Origin: Thiobacillus thioparus DSM 505 | GTDB lineage: Bacteria; Pseudomonadota; Gammaproteobacteria; Burkholderiales; Thiobacillaceae | Direction: 5' to 3' | DNA length: 64,000 bases | Assembly (NCBI RefSeq): GCF_000373385.1 | Contig: NZ_KB891333.1 | Coordinates: 62,001 to 126,000, forward strand | Shown here: positions 18,801 to 27,461 of the stretch, piece after piece | Numbering within the stretch: the first letter of the stretch is position 1 | How the letters are laid out: the number at the start of each line of letters is the position of its first letter | The notes under the pieces: model-generated | What the model was told of the DNA's origin: nothing | Seen by the model: only the letters and a program-made list of their open reading frames with translations | Databases searched by the model: none | Translations under genes and position numbers: made by a program

Positions 18801-18876
18801 TCCCCGATAGCTCAGTCGGTAGAGCGACGGACTGTTAATCCGCAGGTCCCTGGTTCGAGCCCAGGTCGGGGAGCCA
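18801..18876 (+). tRNA. tRNA-Asn (anticodon GTT)
   Basis: A complete 76-nt cloverleaf: 7-bp acceptor (TCCCCGA/TCGGGGA), D-arm with AGCTCAGTCGGTAGAGC, anticodon loop CTGTTAA with GTT, T-arm GGTTCGAGCC, discriminator G and an encoded 3' CCA. A strong terminator follows. Confidence 0.97.
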
Positions 18877-18881
18877 GATAC

Positions 18882-18911
18882 AAAAAGGCCCGCAACGATG
18901 CGGGCCTTTTT
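18882..18911 (+). terminator. Rho-independent terminator of tRNA-Asn
   Basis: A perfect 13-bp stem (AAAAAGGCCCGCA / TGCGGGCCTTTTT) with an ACGA loop is followed by further T residues. The A-tract on the left means it could also terminate minus-strand transcripts from the XRE gene. Confidence 0.9.
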
Positions 18912-18983
18912 TATTTCCAGTTGCCACCCTTTGCATGCAATCGTTTGCAGGCACGGCAACTCCGATCCGACAATCAGCCTCGG

Positions 18984-19340
18984 CTAGTTCTCTTTGATCT
19001 CGCCGAGCAGTTGCGAGAATTTTTCCATCTGCTGCTGGGAAAAGCTTGCCCTTGCGAAGGCAGCCAGCATCATCGCTTTCTGCGGGTTCATGCCTTCCAG
19101 CGATATCGAGCGGTTCGCCACATCTGCCAGTTTGCGCAGATTCGGGGTAGCGACACCTTTATGCTTGAAGAACGATTCAATTCTCGTTGCCCATTCTTCC
19201 GGAATCTTGCTTCGCCCTTTCTCCAAATTACTCAAAAAAGCTGACGTCACGCCCAGCGCGGCCGCCATTTCGCTCTGGGTCACCTTGGCGTCAAGCCTCG
19301 CTTTCCTCACGACTATCCCAAATTCCGTTAGATTGACCAT
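18984..19340 (-). CDS. XRE-family helix-turn-helix regulator
   Basis: A 118-residue protein with an N-terminal Cro/CI-type HTH (FGIVVRKARLDAKVTQSEMAAALGVTSAFLSNLEKG split over residues 6-42) and a helical C-terminal part ending QQQMEKFSQLLGEIKEN. ATG at 19340 is used; a second ATG lies 5 codons upstream. No toxin or phage gene is next to it, so it is an orphan that may be the residue of a mobile element beside the tRNA. Confidence 0.82.
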   Translation of the reverse strand: MVNLTEFGIVVRKARLDAKVTQSEMAAALGVTSAFLSNLEKGRSKIPEEWATRIESFFKHKGVATPNLRKLADVANRSISLEGMNPQKAMMLAAFARASFSQQQMEKFSQLLGEIKEN

Positions 19341-20016
19341 ATAGTTTCCATGCAAGCGTCCATCAACGATTAGGGGGATTCATTGATGCGTATCAAGGGG
19401 AGTAGCGTTAGCAGCTCGGCGGGGTTTCCCGTGTGGGAAGGCATGGCGATTCGTTTGATCGGCACGCCATGAAAGACTGGAAAGACAAGCACCACGAACA
19501 TCCGGTGGTGGCGTTCGCTTGAGTTGGCGGGTGATGCCTCTGTCCGGGAGCCCCGTTGGTTTGGCCAAAGGCCGCACGGCCCAAAAAGACTTCACGCCAT
19601 CGTTTAACGCATCCAAGAATCCTTAATTTTCAGTACGAAAACCTCCTTGCCTAGGGAGGATCTTTGCTTGATCCTCCAGAACATCAACGATCCTGGCGCC
19701 TTCGCATAGCGGGACGTTATAAAACCGAGAGGCGCAGCAACAGAAATTATTGACGACCCCAATCATCAATCAAGCGATTGCCATTTTCAAAGACTTAATG
19801 TCAATAACTCATATAGGAAATGACTATGAGTTGGCGAATGGGCGTTTTCATCCCGGTTTGATGCGGCCTGGAAACGGAAGCGGCGCATTTGCGGGTTGCC
19901 AGTTCGTCGTCGATTGGTCCACGTTTCCGTTCATTCGCGCCACGATCGTGCGGGCTCTCTCCAAGGATCGCTACAATAGGCGCTGAACCGGCCCCGCCGC
20001 GCCCTCTCAATGTGCC
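19341..20016. other. 676-bp region without a supported gene
   Basis: Only very short open frames are present, including a 28-codon frame (19386-19472) overlapping a 17-codon frame by ATGA, and a 78-codon TTG frame (19750-19986) with no family features. The sequence is patchily AT-rich. Together with the orphan XRE gene and the tRNA it may be a decayed mobile insertion, but no integrase, att duplication or transposase can be seen. Confidence 0.4.
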
Positions 20017-22494
20017 ATGACAACCCAGAAAATCGCGCGTAACGATCCGTGTCCGTGCGGAAGCGGAAAGAAGTACAAGCAGTGCTGCCTGCTCACGGCG
20101 GGGCAACCCGTCCCCCCCGCTTCGGCAGCGATGGATCTCGCGAATGCCTTGCAGCGCGCCTCCGCACACTACCAGGCGGGGCAGTTGCGCGAGACCGACG
20201 CGGTTTGCCAGCAGATCCTGCAACTGTCGCCCAATCATCCGGATGCCTTGCATATGCAGGGGATGATTGCGTATCAGATCGGCATGCTCGATGTGGCGGC
20301 CGTCCTGCTCGGCAGTGTGACCAAGATCGCGCCGAACTTTGCCGACGGGCACAACAACCTGGGGGTGGTGCTCATGGCGCAAGGCGCGCTGGACGAGGCG
20401 ATTGCCCACTACCGGAAAGCCATTGCGCTGCAGCCCAACCATGCCAATGCCCATTACAACCTGGGGAATGCGCTCAAGGAGCAAGGCCGACTGGACGAGG
20501 CGATCGCCAGCTACCGCAAGGCCGTCGCGTTCACGCCCAACTATGCCCAGCTGCACAGCAACCTGGGCGATGCGCTGCAGACGCAAGGCCGGCTGGACGA
20601 GGCGATCGCCAGCTACCGCAAGGCCCTCAGGCTCGATCCGGATCTGGTGGAAGTGCACTACAACCTGGGCGATGCGCTAAGGGAGCGGGAAGACCTGGAC
20701 GAAGCAGCCGCAAGCTACCGACGGGCGATCGAGCTCAAGCCGGACTATGCCGACGCCTACAACAACCTGGGCAACGTGCTGAAGAACCAGGACAAGCTGG
20801 ACGAGGCGGCCGAGGCCTATGAGCAGGCCATCCGGCTCAAGCCGGATTTCGCCGAGGCCTACAACAACCTGGGCGTCATTTACCAGAAGCAGGACAGGCT
20901 GAACGAAACGATCGCCTGCTGCCGACAGGCTGTTTCGATCAAGCCGGATTTCTCCGAGGCATACAGCAATCTGGGCGAGGCGTTCTATGCACTGGGCCGG
21001 CTGGACGAAGCCATCGCCTCCAACAAGCGGGCGCTCGAAATCAGGCCGGACTCCGCCGAGACCTACAACAGTCTGGGAACCGCCCTCAGGGAACACGGCC
21101 GGCTGGACGAAGCCGCCACATGCGGCAGACAGGCACTGCTGCTCAAGCCGGATTTCGCCGAGGCCTACAACGGCCTGGGCAATACGCTCCAGGCGCAAGG
21201 CAGGCTGGACGAAGCCATCACCTGTTACCGGCAGGTCCTGTCGCTCAAGCCGGATTCGACGATCGCATACAGCAACCTGCTGTATACGATGCAGTACATG
21301 GATACTGTCACGCCGGCGGAAGTATTCAGCGAACACCAGCGCTACGCCGAGCGCTTCGAAACCCCGCTCAAGGCGCATTGGCGGCCCCACGCCAACAGCC
21401 GCGACCCCGAACGACGACTCAGGATCGGGTACGTCTCCGCGGACTTTTACAATCATGCCGTGGCCTTCTTCATCGAGCCGATTCTGGCCGGACACGACAA
21501 ATCCCAGATGGAGATCCATTGCTACTACAACCACATCAAGCGTGATGCCCATACCGAGCAGATTGCCGCCCACGCCGATCACTGGCTGGCCTGTTCGAAA
21601 ATGAGCGACGCGCAGCTCGCCGAACGCATTCGTGCGGACGGCATCGACATTCTGATCGATCTGTCCGGACATACCGGCTACAACCGCCTGCCCGTGTTCG
21701 CCCGCAAACCGGCGCCCGTGCAGGCCACGTGGATCGGCTACGCCGGCTCCACCGGCCTCACCGCGATGGATTACCGGATCACCAATGCGGAAATGGACCC
21801 GCCCGGGCTGACCGAGCGTTACCACAGCGAGTCGCTGGTGCGCATGCCGGACTCGGGCGTGGCCTACCGGCCGGAACCGGGGTGTCCGCCCGTCAATCCA
21901 TTGCCGGCCCTGAGCGCCGACACCTTCGTGTTCGCCTCCCTGAACAACCTGATCAAGATCAACCCATCGGTCGTCAATCTGTGGGCACGGATTCTGAAAG
22001 CGCTACCGCACGCCAGGCTGATGCTTGGCAACATAACGGACGACGGCGTCCGGCAGCGGGTGATCGAACGGTTCGGCCAGGCGGGCGTGGAAGCCGATCG
22101 CCTGATCCTGCAGCCGCGCATGTCGTTCAGCGAGTACCTGGCGCTGCATCACACGATCGATCTGGCGCTCGACCCTTTCCCCTACAACGGCGGCACCACC
22201 ACGATGCACTCGCTGTGGATGGGGGTGCCGGTCATCACCCTGGCCGGCGAACACATGGTGTCGCGCTGCGCGGTTCCCTTGCTGTCGCGTGTCGGTCTGA
22301 GCGAATTCATCACGCACAGCGAGGAAGACTACTTTCAGCTCGCCATACGGATGGCGCAGGACTTGCCAGGGCTGGATCGAATCCGGCAGTCCCTGCGCGC
22401 GCGGATGACGGCGTCGAACTATGGCCCGGAAACCGTCACGCGCCACCTGGAAGCCGCCTACCGGGAGATGTGGCGGACATGGTGTAGCAGCTGA
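20017..22494 (+). CDS. TPR / O-GlcNAc-transferase-like (GT41) protein with N-terminal SEC-C zinc motif
   Basis: An 825-residue protein in three parts. Residues ~8-24 carry a SEC-C zinc motif (NDPCPCGSGKKYKQCC). Residues ~50-430 hold about eleven 34-residue tetratricopeptide repeats with the LDEAIAxYRKAL...P consensus. Residues ~445-825 form an OGT/SPINDLY-type GT41 catalytic region (RIGYVSADFYNHAVAFFIEP, DLSGHTGYNRLPVFARKPAPVQ, DPFPYNGGTTTMHSLWMGVPV). Such proteins transfer a sugar from a nucleotide donor to protein Ser/Thr, or act in glycan assembly. It is convergent with the sugar/acyl cluster that follows, which may provide its donor or acceptor. Confidence 0.88.
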   Translation: MTTQKIARNDPCPCGSGKKYKQCCLLTAGQPVPPASAAMDLANALQRASAHYQAGQLRETDAVCQQILQLSPNHPDALHMQGMIAYQIGMLDVAAVLLGSVTKIAPNFADGHNNLGVVLMAQGALDEAIAHYRKAIALQPNHANAHYNLGNALKEQGRLDEAIASYRKAVAFTPNYAQLHSNLGDALQTQGRLDEAIASYRKALRLDPDLVEVHYNLGDALREREDLDEAAASYRRAIELKPDYADAYNNLGNVLKNQDKLDEAAEAYEQAIRLKPDFAEAYNNLGVIYQKQDRLNETIACCRQAVSIKPDFSEAYSNLGEAFYALGRLDEAIASNKRALEIRPDSAETYNSLGTALREHGRLDEAATCGRQALLLKPDFAEAYNGLGNTLQAQGRLDEAITCYRQVLSLKPDSTIAYSNLLYTMQYMDTVTPAEVFSEHQRYAERFETPLKAHWRPHANSRDPERRLRIGYVSADFYNHAVAFFIEPILAGHDKSQMEIHCYYNHIKRDAHTEQIAAHADHWLACSKMSDAQLAERIRADGIDILIDLSGHTGYNRLPVFARKPAPVQATWIGYAGSTGLTAMDYRITNAEMDPPGLTERYHSESLVRMPDSGVAYRPEPGCPPVNPLPALSADTFVFASLNNLIKINPSVVNLWARILKALPHARLMLGNITDDGVRQRVIERFGQAGVEADRLILQPRMSFSEYLALHHTIDLALDPFPYNGGTTTMHSLWMGVPVITLAGEHMVSRCAVPLLSRVGLSEFITHSEEDYFQLAIRMAQDLPGLDRIRQSLRARMTASNYGPETVTRHLEAAYREMWRTWCSS
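20390..21270 (+). repeat. 102-bp tandem coding repeats (TPR units)
   Basis: Roughly 102-bp units, each encoding one TPR, recur through the middle of the GT41-like gene. Units beginning with CTGGACGAGGCGATCGCC are nearly identical at DNA level, so recombination could change the repeat number. Confidence 0.7.
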
Positions 22495-22504
22495 GGCGCG
22501 CGCC

Positions 22505-23614
22505 TCAATTCACGCCGGTGCGGCGCAGGAACAGGGTGTCGCCGCTGACGAACGCCGAATCGTAGAGGGGACTACCGAGCAGTTCGTCGCCCACCCGCCG
22601 CGGTCCGTCGCCGAACGCCCACACATAGTCGTCCAGCAGCAGCCAGCCCCCCTCGACGAGATAAGGGCTCCATAGCTCGACGTCCCGCCGCACGTGGTCG
22701 TAGCGATGGTTGGCGTCGACGTGCAGCAGGCTCAGCTGCCCGCTGACCGGAATGCTGCCCAGTTCGGGGCTGCGCAATGCACCGCTGCGGATGGCCGCCT
22801 CATACTCGCCCGTCGCTTTCTCGGAGGTTTTGCGGATATACCCCACGTTGTCGAGCAGGGCTGCGGCATTCAGGAATACCCGGAAGATTTTTTCGCTGTC
22901 GATGTCGGTGTTGGCGAGTTCGACGTTGATGATCGCGGCGTCGGCGCCCTGGTCGGTCAGCTCGGCGGTATTCCACGGATCGACGCAGATCATGCTGCCC
23001 AGCGTGTACTGGCGGGCCAGATAGCCCAGCGCAAACGCCGAGCGTCCGTACAGGCATCCCACTTCGAGCAGGTCGCCGAGGGGCAACAGACGGGCAATGT
23101 CGCACAAGGCATGAAGTTTTCCGACATCGGAATCCCCGGGAATGCTCAGGAACTGCCGATGCAGCGCAGAATACCGTGCAGGCGACAAGGGCGGACGGAT
23201 CGGCTGGGGTGCCGCAAGTCCTGCAAGCGGGGAGTCGGACGACATCAAGGCAGCCCACGCCTCGTGTGGCGCAAAGCGCTGCTGCGTCGCGGAAAACGGA
23301 TCGGGGCTGCAGAGCGTGAAGCGGAAGCGGCCCGGGTGTGTTTTCAGGAGCGTATTCAGATGGCGCCAGACGCCCTGATGCGGCGCATAGACCGTCGTCA
23401 CCGCGTGCTGTTCGAGCGCGTTCTGCAAGGCCCGGTCAAAGGCCGGGTCGGTGATGAAGGGCAGCCGGAGGAAACCGTCGACCGCTTTATCCCCCGGGCC
23501 GGCCATGGCAGAGCTGGCGCCGACGACCGTGCGGCCGAGCGCCTTCGCGGTCCGGATGAAGGCGTCCGCGTCGTCGATATCGAGCGGGAAGATCAGTATC
23601 GTTGTCGTGTTCAT
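22505..23614 (-). CDS. Class I SAM-dependent methyltransferase with N-terminal Rossmann/pre-ATP-grasp-like region
   Basis: A 369-residue two-part protein. Residues 1-~110 (MNTTTILIFPLDIDDADAF..., VTTVYAPHQGVW) resemble the pre-ATP-grasp Rossmann unit of sugar or amino-acid ligases but have no grasp domain after them. Residues ~170-369 form a class I methyltransferase (Methyltransf_24/CmcI-like): LLEVGCLYGRSAFAL motif I, ICVDPWN, LLHVDANHRYDHVRRDV and GGWLLLDDY. ATG at 23614 leaves 16 bp to the upstream Fe-dehydrogenase gene. It is the last gene of the nine-gene cluster; the substrate is unknown. Confidence 0.72.
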   Translation of the reverse strand: MNTTTILIFPLDIDDADAFIRTAKALGRTVVGASSAMAGPGDKAVDGFLRLPFITDPAFDRALQNALEQHAVTTVYAPHQGVWRHLNTLLKTHPGRFRFTLCSPDPFSATQQRFAPHEAWAALMSSDSPLAGLAAPQPIRPPLSPARYSALHRQFLSIPGDSDVGKLHALCDIARLLPLGDLLEVGCLYGRSAFALGYLARQYTLGSMICVDPWNTAELTDQGADAAIINVELANTDIDSEKIFRVFLNAAALLDNVGYIRKTSEKATGEYEAAIRSGALRSPELGSIPVSGQLSLLHVDANHRYDHVRRDVELWSPYLVEGGWLLLDDYVWAFGDGPRRVGDELLGSPLYDSAFVSGDTLFLRRTGVN

Positions 23615-23630
23615 GTCAGGCGATGCCGGT

Positions 23631-24782
23631 TCAGCATGCATGATGCGTCCAGTCGAGGATGCATTTCAGATCGCGCACGTGCAGGTTTGCGCGAGCGAGA
23701 AAATCCATGTCGGCCGACAGCCGCGCCACCATCTGCGCCTTCTCCGCATCGCTGAGCAGCGGATGCGGATCGCAGCCCATCAGCGCGAAGTGATCGAGAA
23801 AATACTGTCCCAATTGGGCCGCATCGGACAGCGCCAGCTTGTCGGCAAGCTGGCGCGATCGCGAGGCATAGGCGGGGTTGCCCGACAGCCAGACGAGCCA
23901 GCCCGGCATGACGATCCTGAGCGATGCGCCATGCGAAATGGGGCGACGGGCGGCCAGCGCATGGGTCAGGTAATGCAGGATCCACGGGACTTTCTTGCCG
24001 CAGGAAAACAGATAGGACAGCGAGAGCGTCGATGCAAACATGGTGTTGGCCCGGAAGCCGTACGAATCTTTCCAGGTTTGCAGTGCCGGCGTGTTCTTCA
24101 GCAGGTAGTGGATGGCTTCGAGAATGATCGCATCGACGATTCCCGTGCTGTCCTCCATCGAAAAATACTGCTCCAGCAGATGGGACAGGATGTCGGTGTA
24201 ATTATCGGCCAGCACCTGCGGCGGCAGCGTGATCGTGTAGTCGGGGTTGCAATAGGCAAAGCGCGGACGCGTGGACAGGCTGCTGAACGCAATCTTTTCG
24301 TTGTCGGCGCGGCGGCTGATGACGAAGCCGCCGTTGACCTCGGTGCCCGTCCCCGTGGTGGTCAGCACCACGCCGAGCGGCAGTGCGGGCGCGGTGAAGT
24401 CTTGCCGTGCCGCGTGATACGCCCAGATGTCACGTGCCTGGTTGGCCGCCAGCAGAGAGATGGCCTTGGCGGCGTCGATCACCGAACCGCCGCCGATCGC
24501 CAGGACGAAATCCACGCCGTGATCGAGTGCAAGGTCGGCGCCTGCCCCGACGAATTCGTCATCCGGGTCTTCCCGGCATCCCGGATGCTCGAGGTACGCG
24601 ATGCCGCGCGCTTCAAGCAGGCCGGTGACGTCGTCGTAGCTGCCATTCAGACGCGCGCTTTCGCGTCCATAGACCAGCATTACCTTCGAAACGGGGTGCT
24701 CGTCCAGTTCCCGTTCCAGCAGCGATCGCGCACCCGACCCGAACAGGATCCGGGTCGGCATGGAGAACGCGAAATCAAGCAT
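23631..24782 (-). CDS. Iron-containing alcohol dehydrogenase
   Basis: A 383-residue group III alcohol dehydrogenase. NAD(P)-binding is shown by IGGGSVIDAAKAISLL near residue 85, with a TTTGTGTEVNGGFVI segment. Metal ligands are expected in DILSHLLEQYF (Asp, His) and in the ALAARRPISHGASLRIVMPGW region. It would reduce an aldehyde to an alcohol or the reverse. It sits between the FkbM gene and the methyltransferase. The nearest known groups include YqhD-like and phosphonoacetaldehyde-reductase-like enzymes; no other phosphonate gene is visible. Confidence 0.85.
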   Translation of the reverse strand: MLDFAFSMPTRILFGSGARSLLERELDEHPVSKVMLVYGRESARLNGSYDDVTGLLEARGIAYLEHPGCREDPDDEFVGAGADLALDHGVDFVLAIGGGSVIDAAKAISLLAANQARDIWAYHAARQDFTAPALPLGVVLTTTGTGTEVNGGFVISRRADNEKIAFSSLSTRPRFAYCNPDYTITLPPQVLADNYTDILSHLLEQYFSMEDSTGIVDAIILEAIHYLLKNTPALQTWKDSYGFRANTMFASTLSLSYLFSCGKKVPWILHYLTHALAARRPISHGASLRIVMPGWLVWLSGNPAYASRSRQLADKLALSDAAQLGQYFLDHFALMGCDPHPLLSDAEKAQMVARLSADMDFLARANLHVRDLKCILDWTHHAC

Positions 24783-24799
24783 GGGCGAACGCCGGGCAG

Positions 24800-25861
24800 T
24801 CAGACCGCATAGAGGACGGTTTCGATCGCGCTGATCGTGGAGTGATGCTTGACGTGCAGGCGATAGCCATAGCGCTCGCTGATGATGAGCGGAATCCTGA
24901 AGTAGTCGTCGAGGTTGTGGTACAGGCAAAGGCACAGACGCGGGCGGTCGCGTTCGATCATGCGATGCGCGCCCTGGACGACGCGCTGCTCCGAACCTTC
25001 GACGTCGAGCGCGATCATCGACACCTTGCCCTCGATGATCTCGTCGATGGCGACGCCTTCGTGCTGGTAGGTGCTGTTAGCCGCGTCCGCAGTCACGTGC
25101 GCGTCGAGTCCGGAATTGGACATGTCGTCGTCGAAGCTCAGTAGCGTGTTCTCGCTCCAGAGGATCTTGTTGTGGATCGTCACCTGCGGTGCGTCCTTGA
25201 ACTTGTCCCGCAGATAGGCCGACCAGGTCTTGCTCGGCTCGAAGGCCGCGATGCGGATGGCAGGGTTGTTCTCGAGGGCGCGGTCGAGATGCTTGCCGTT
25301 GAAGGCGCCGGCAAAGACGAGCTGGCCGGATGCGTCGAGCCGTTCGTTGATGTCGTTGCCGAAATACGGGCTGGGGCTGAACAGGGACTGGTCCCACAGC
25401 CGTCCGCACAGGATGTTCTCGATGCAGCCCCGGTAGGTCTTCTTCGACACAGGATCGGCCAGCAGGCCAATGGCCCGGTCGCACTGGTCCATGTTTTTCT
25501 GCAGGTAGTCGTAGACCTCGAAGGTCCGGCAATGGAACAGCGGGAAATAGTAGAGTTCGCTTGCAACCACCCTCGCCTGCAGTTCCAGCAGGCCGGCCGT
25601 GATGATGATCACGGTATCCTTGGGCAGCATGTTCTGCACGTCCTTGAATGGCAGGACGGGGATGCCCCAGAGCGTCTTCTCGGCAATCTCGCGCGTGCTG
25701 TCGCAGATGCCGTAAGGCGTGGGCAGGAGCTTGCCGTCGCCGCAGTAGTGCTCGACGAAACCCTTGAGCCGCCGCCCGGCGCCCCACAGGATGAGCTTTT
25801 TCCCCTGCAGGCCCTTGATCGTGTTGGCCAGGTAAGTCGTGTCGATCTCTGAAAATAACAT
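24800..25861 (-). CDS. FkbM-family methyltransferase with N-terminal nucleotide-binding-like domain
   Basis: A 353-residue protein. The C-terminal ~170 residues show FkbM features (FAGAFNGKHLDRALENNP, IRIAAFEPSKTWSAYL, VSMIALDVEGSEQRVVQGA, RPRLCLCLYH). The N-terminal ~110 residues (KKLILWGAGRRLKGFVEHY, PYGICDS, GIPVLPFKD) look like the GxGxxG Rossmann unit often attached to sugar-modifying enzymes. It probably O-methylates a sugar or lipid-linked intermediate. It lies 12 bp downstream of the class III aminotransferase gene. Confidence 0.8.
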   Translation of the reverse strand: MLFSEIDTTYLANTIKGLQGKKLILWGAGRRLKGFVEHYCGDGKLLPTPYGICDSTREIAEKTLWGIPVLPFKDVQNMLPKDTVIIITAGLLELQARVVASELYYFPLFHCRTFEVYDYLQKNMDQCDRAIGLLADPVSKKTYRGCIENILCGRLWDQSLFSPSPYFGNDINERLDASGQLVFAGAFNGKHLDRALENNPAIRIAAFEPSKTWSAYLRDKFKDAPQVTIHNKILWSENTLLSFDDDMSNSGLDAHVTADAANSTYQHEGVAIDEIIEGKVSMIALDVEGSEQRVVQGAHRMIERDRPRLCLCLYHNLDDYFRIPLIISERYGYRLHVKHHSTISAIETVLYAV

Positions 25862-25873
25862 GGGGGTCGCTCG

Positions 25874-27154
25874 CTAGAGAGGTTGATCGAGTGTGGCCTG
25901 GAACCGGGCCAGCGTGGCCTGCAATCGGGCCGCAAAAAAGTCGAAATCCGCCTCGGTGGCGGCGTAGTTCGGCAGCAGGCGGATGGTCCGGCCGAGATTG
26001 CAATGCTGGAGCAGCAAGCCGTTCTGCTGGGCCAGCCTGCAGAACAGGTCGCCCGCCTGCTTGCTGTCGAGCCTGCCCGTGTCGCTCAGGTCGAAAGCGC
26101 ACATCAGCCCTTGGCCTCGGGGATTGCCGATAAGGGAGGATTCGGCAGCAATCGCGCCGAGTTTAGCCAGGAGGTACGCGCCGGAGGCGCGGTTGCGGTC
26201 GAGCAGGCCGCGGGCTTCGATCTCGTCGATCAGGTGCGACACCAGGGCGCCGGCGTAGGACTCGTTCTGGTGGGAGCTGAAATACTCCATCGCGAACTTC
26301 GCATGGGGAACGGTATGTCCGTTGGCGATGACGCAGGAGACCGGGTAGCCCATTCCCATGGCTTTTGCGGACACGACGAAATCGGGCACGCATCCGAGCT
26401 GCTGATAGTAGAACCAGCTGCCCGTCCTGCCGAAGCCGGTCTGGCATTCGTCGAAGACCAGGAAGATGCCGTTGTCGTCGCAGATTTGTCGGATCGCCTG
26501 GAAATACCGGCGCGACGGAAAGAAGAATCCCCCGCCCGAGATGATCGGCTCGAAGATCGCCGCGGCAATGTCGTCCTTGCACTCGCCGAGGATCTGGCGG
26601 AACGCCTCGATGCAGCGGTCGGTTTCCACTTCGTCATCGGCATGGGCACGCGGCGCAGGCGTGACGTACGAGTGCTCGACCGGCGGCCGGATCCGGTCGC
26701 GCGACATCGAGTACGCGGCGCTGCCGTGCGTCAGCCCGTGATAGGCCTTGTCGAAGGCGATGACGCCCGGCTTCTCCTTGATGTGCTTCGCGTACTTGAG
26801 ACAGCATTCGACGGCCTCCGCGCCGGTCGACAGGAAGAGGATCCTGCCGTTCATCTCCGGGGCGCGGTCATGAATCTGCTTGGCGGCCAGCAATACCGAC
26901 CGCGTCAGCGTGGAGGTGTCGGTGTCCTGCAGGGTCTGGGCGATCTCCTGCATCTTGCGGGCGACGCCGGGGTCGGAGTGGCCCAGCACCGCGCAGAACT
27001 GGCCGCTGTTCAAATCCAGATACTGGTTGCCATCCGCGTCCCAGACGTAGCTCCCCTGCCCCCGCACCAGGACGATGTCGCGGAAGCTGAGGACGGGAAG
27101 CATGTAGCGCCCATATTCGGCAAGCAGGGACGCGTTGTTGTCTGGCAGACTCAT
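25874..27154 (-). CDS. PLP-dependent class III aminotransferase
   Basis: A 426-residue class III aminotransferase. LNSGQFCAVLGHSDP near residue 48, the FLSTGAEAVECCLKYAK phosphate loop near 108, the EPIISGGGFFFP and FDECQTGFGRTG motifs, and the Schiff-base lysine in VVSAKAMGMGYP are all present. These enzymes transaminate omega-amines, ketones or glutamate-semialdehyde-like substrates. Being next to an acyl carrier protein and acyl-AMP ligase suggests a carrier-bound or carrier-derived aldehyde substrate, which is inference. Confidence 0.88.
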   Translation of the reverse strand: MSLPDNNASLLAEYGRYMLPVLSFRDIVLVRGQGSYVWDADGNQYLDLNSGQFCAVLGHSDPGVARKMQEIAQTLQDTDTSTLTRSVLLAAKQIHDRAPEMNGRILFLSTGAEAVECCLKYAKHIKEKPGVIAFDKAYHGLTHGSAAYSMSRDRIRPPVEHSYVTPAPRAHADDEVETDRCIEAFRQILGECKDDIAAAIFEPIISGGGFFFPSRRYFQAIRQICDDNGIFLVFDECQTGFGRTGSWFYYQQLGCVPDFVVSAKAMGMGYPVSCVIANGHTVPHAKFAMEYFSSHQNESYAGALVSHLIDEIEARGLLDRNRASGAYLLAKLGAIAAESSLIGNPRGQGLMCAFDLSDTGRLDSKQAGDLFCRLAQQNGLLLQHCNLGRTIRLLPNYAATEADFDFFAARLQATLARFQATLDQPL

Positions 27155-27173
27155 GTCAGGTGACCCAATGTCA

Positions 27174-27461
27174 TCAAGGTGCGGGGGATCGATCGCGTTT
27201 CTCTTCGATCAATGCAACCAGTCCGCCGACGGTTTTTGCCTGGTCGCCCAGCATGTCCGCTTCCGAGAACTGGATGCCGAAGCGCTCTTCGATGCGAAAG
27301 ATGAATTTGATGAAGGCGAGCGAATCGATATGGCCGACGTCGAGGTATCGGTAGGCGGGCAGCGCTGCAGGTTCCGGGACTGCGCCTTTTTCTTCGAGCA
27401 GCTGCACGATGAAATCGTAAACGGATGGGGACATGGGGGTGGTCTGGTCGGGGCGCGTCAT
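27174..27461 (-). CDS. Acyl carrier protein
   Basis: A 95-residue carrier protein with the phosphopantetheine site DVGHIDSLAF, where Ser47 is the predicted attachment residue, followed by helix II (FIFRIEERFGIQFSEADM). The start at 27461 overlaps the upstream oxidoreductase stop as ATGA. Together with the AMP-forming ligase two genes upstream it makes a stand-alone activation and carrier module, not the fatty-acid synthesis ACP, whose context (fabD/fabF) is absent. Confidence 0.85.
   Translation of the reverse strand: MTRPDQTTPMSPSVYDFIVQLLEEKGAVPEPAALPAYRYLDVGHIDSLAFIKFIFRIEERFGIQFSEADMLGDQAKTVGGLVALIEEKRDRSPAP

Noticed and set aside
19386-19472. 28-codon frame overlapping a 17-codon frame by ATGA
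   Set aside because: Too short, no recognisable family and no clear ribosome binding site; left as part of a gene-free region.
19750-19986. 78-codon frame with a TTG start
   Set aside because: No domain, weak start and unremarkable composition; it probably arises by chance upstream of the GT41-like gene.
20017-20090. SecA fragment from the SEC-C motif
   Set aside because: The motif is followed in frame by TPRs and a GT41 domain, not by any SecA sequence.
20390-21270. CRISPR-like or non-coding tandem repeats
   Set aside because: The 102-bp period equals one 34-residue TPR and stays in frame through the gene; there are no spacers.
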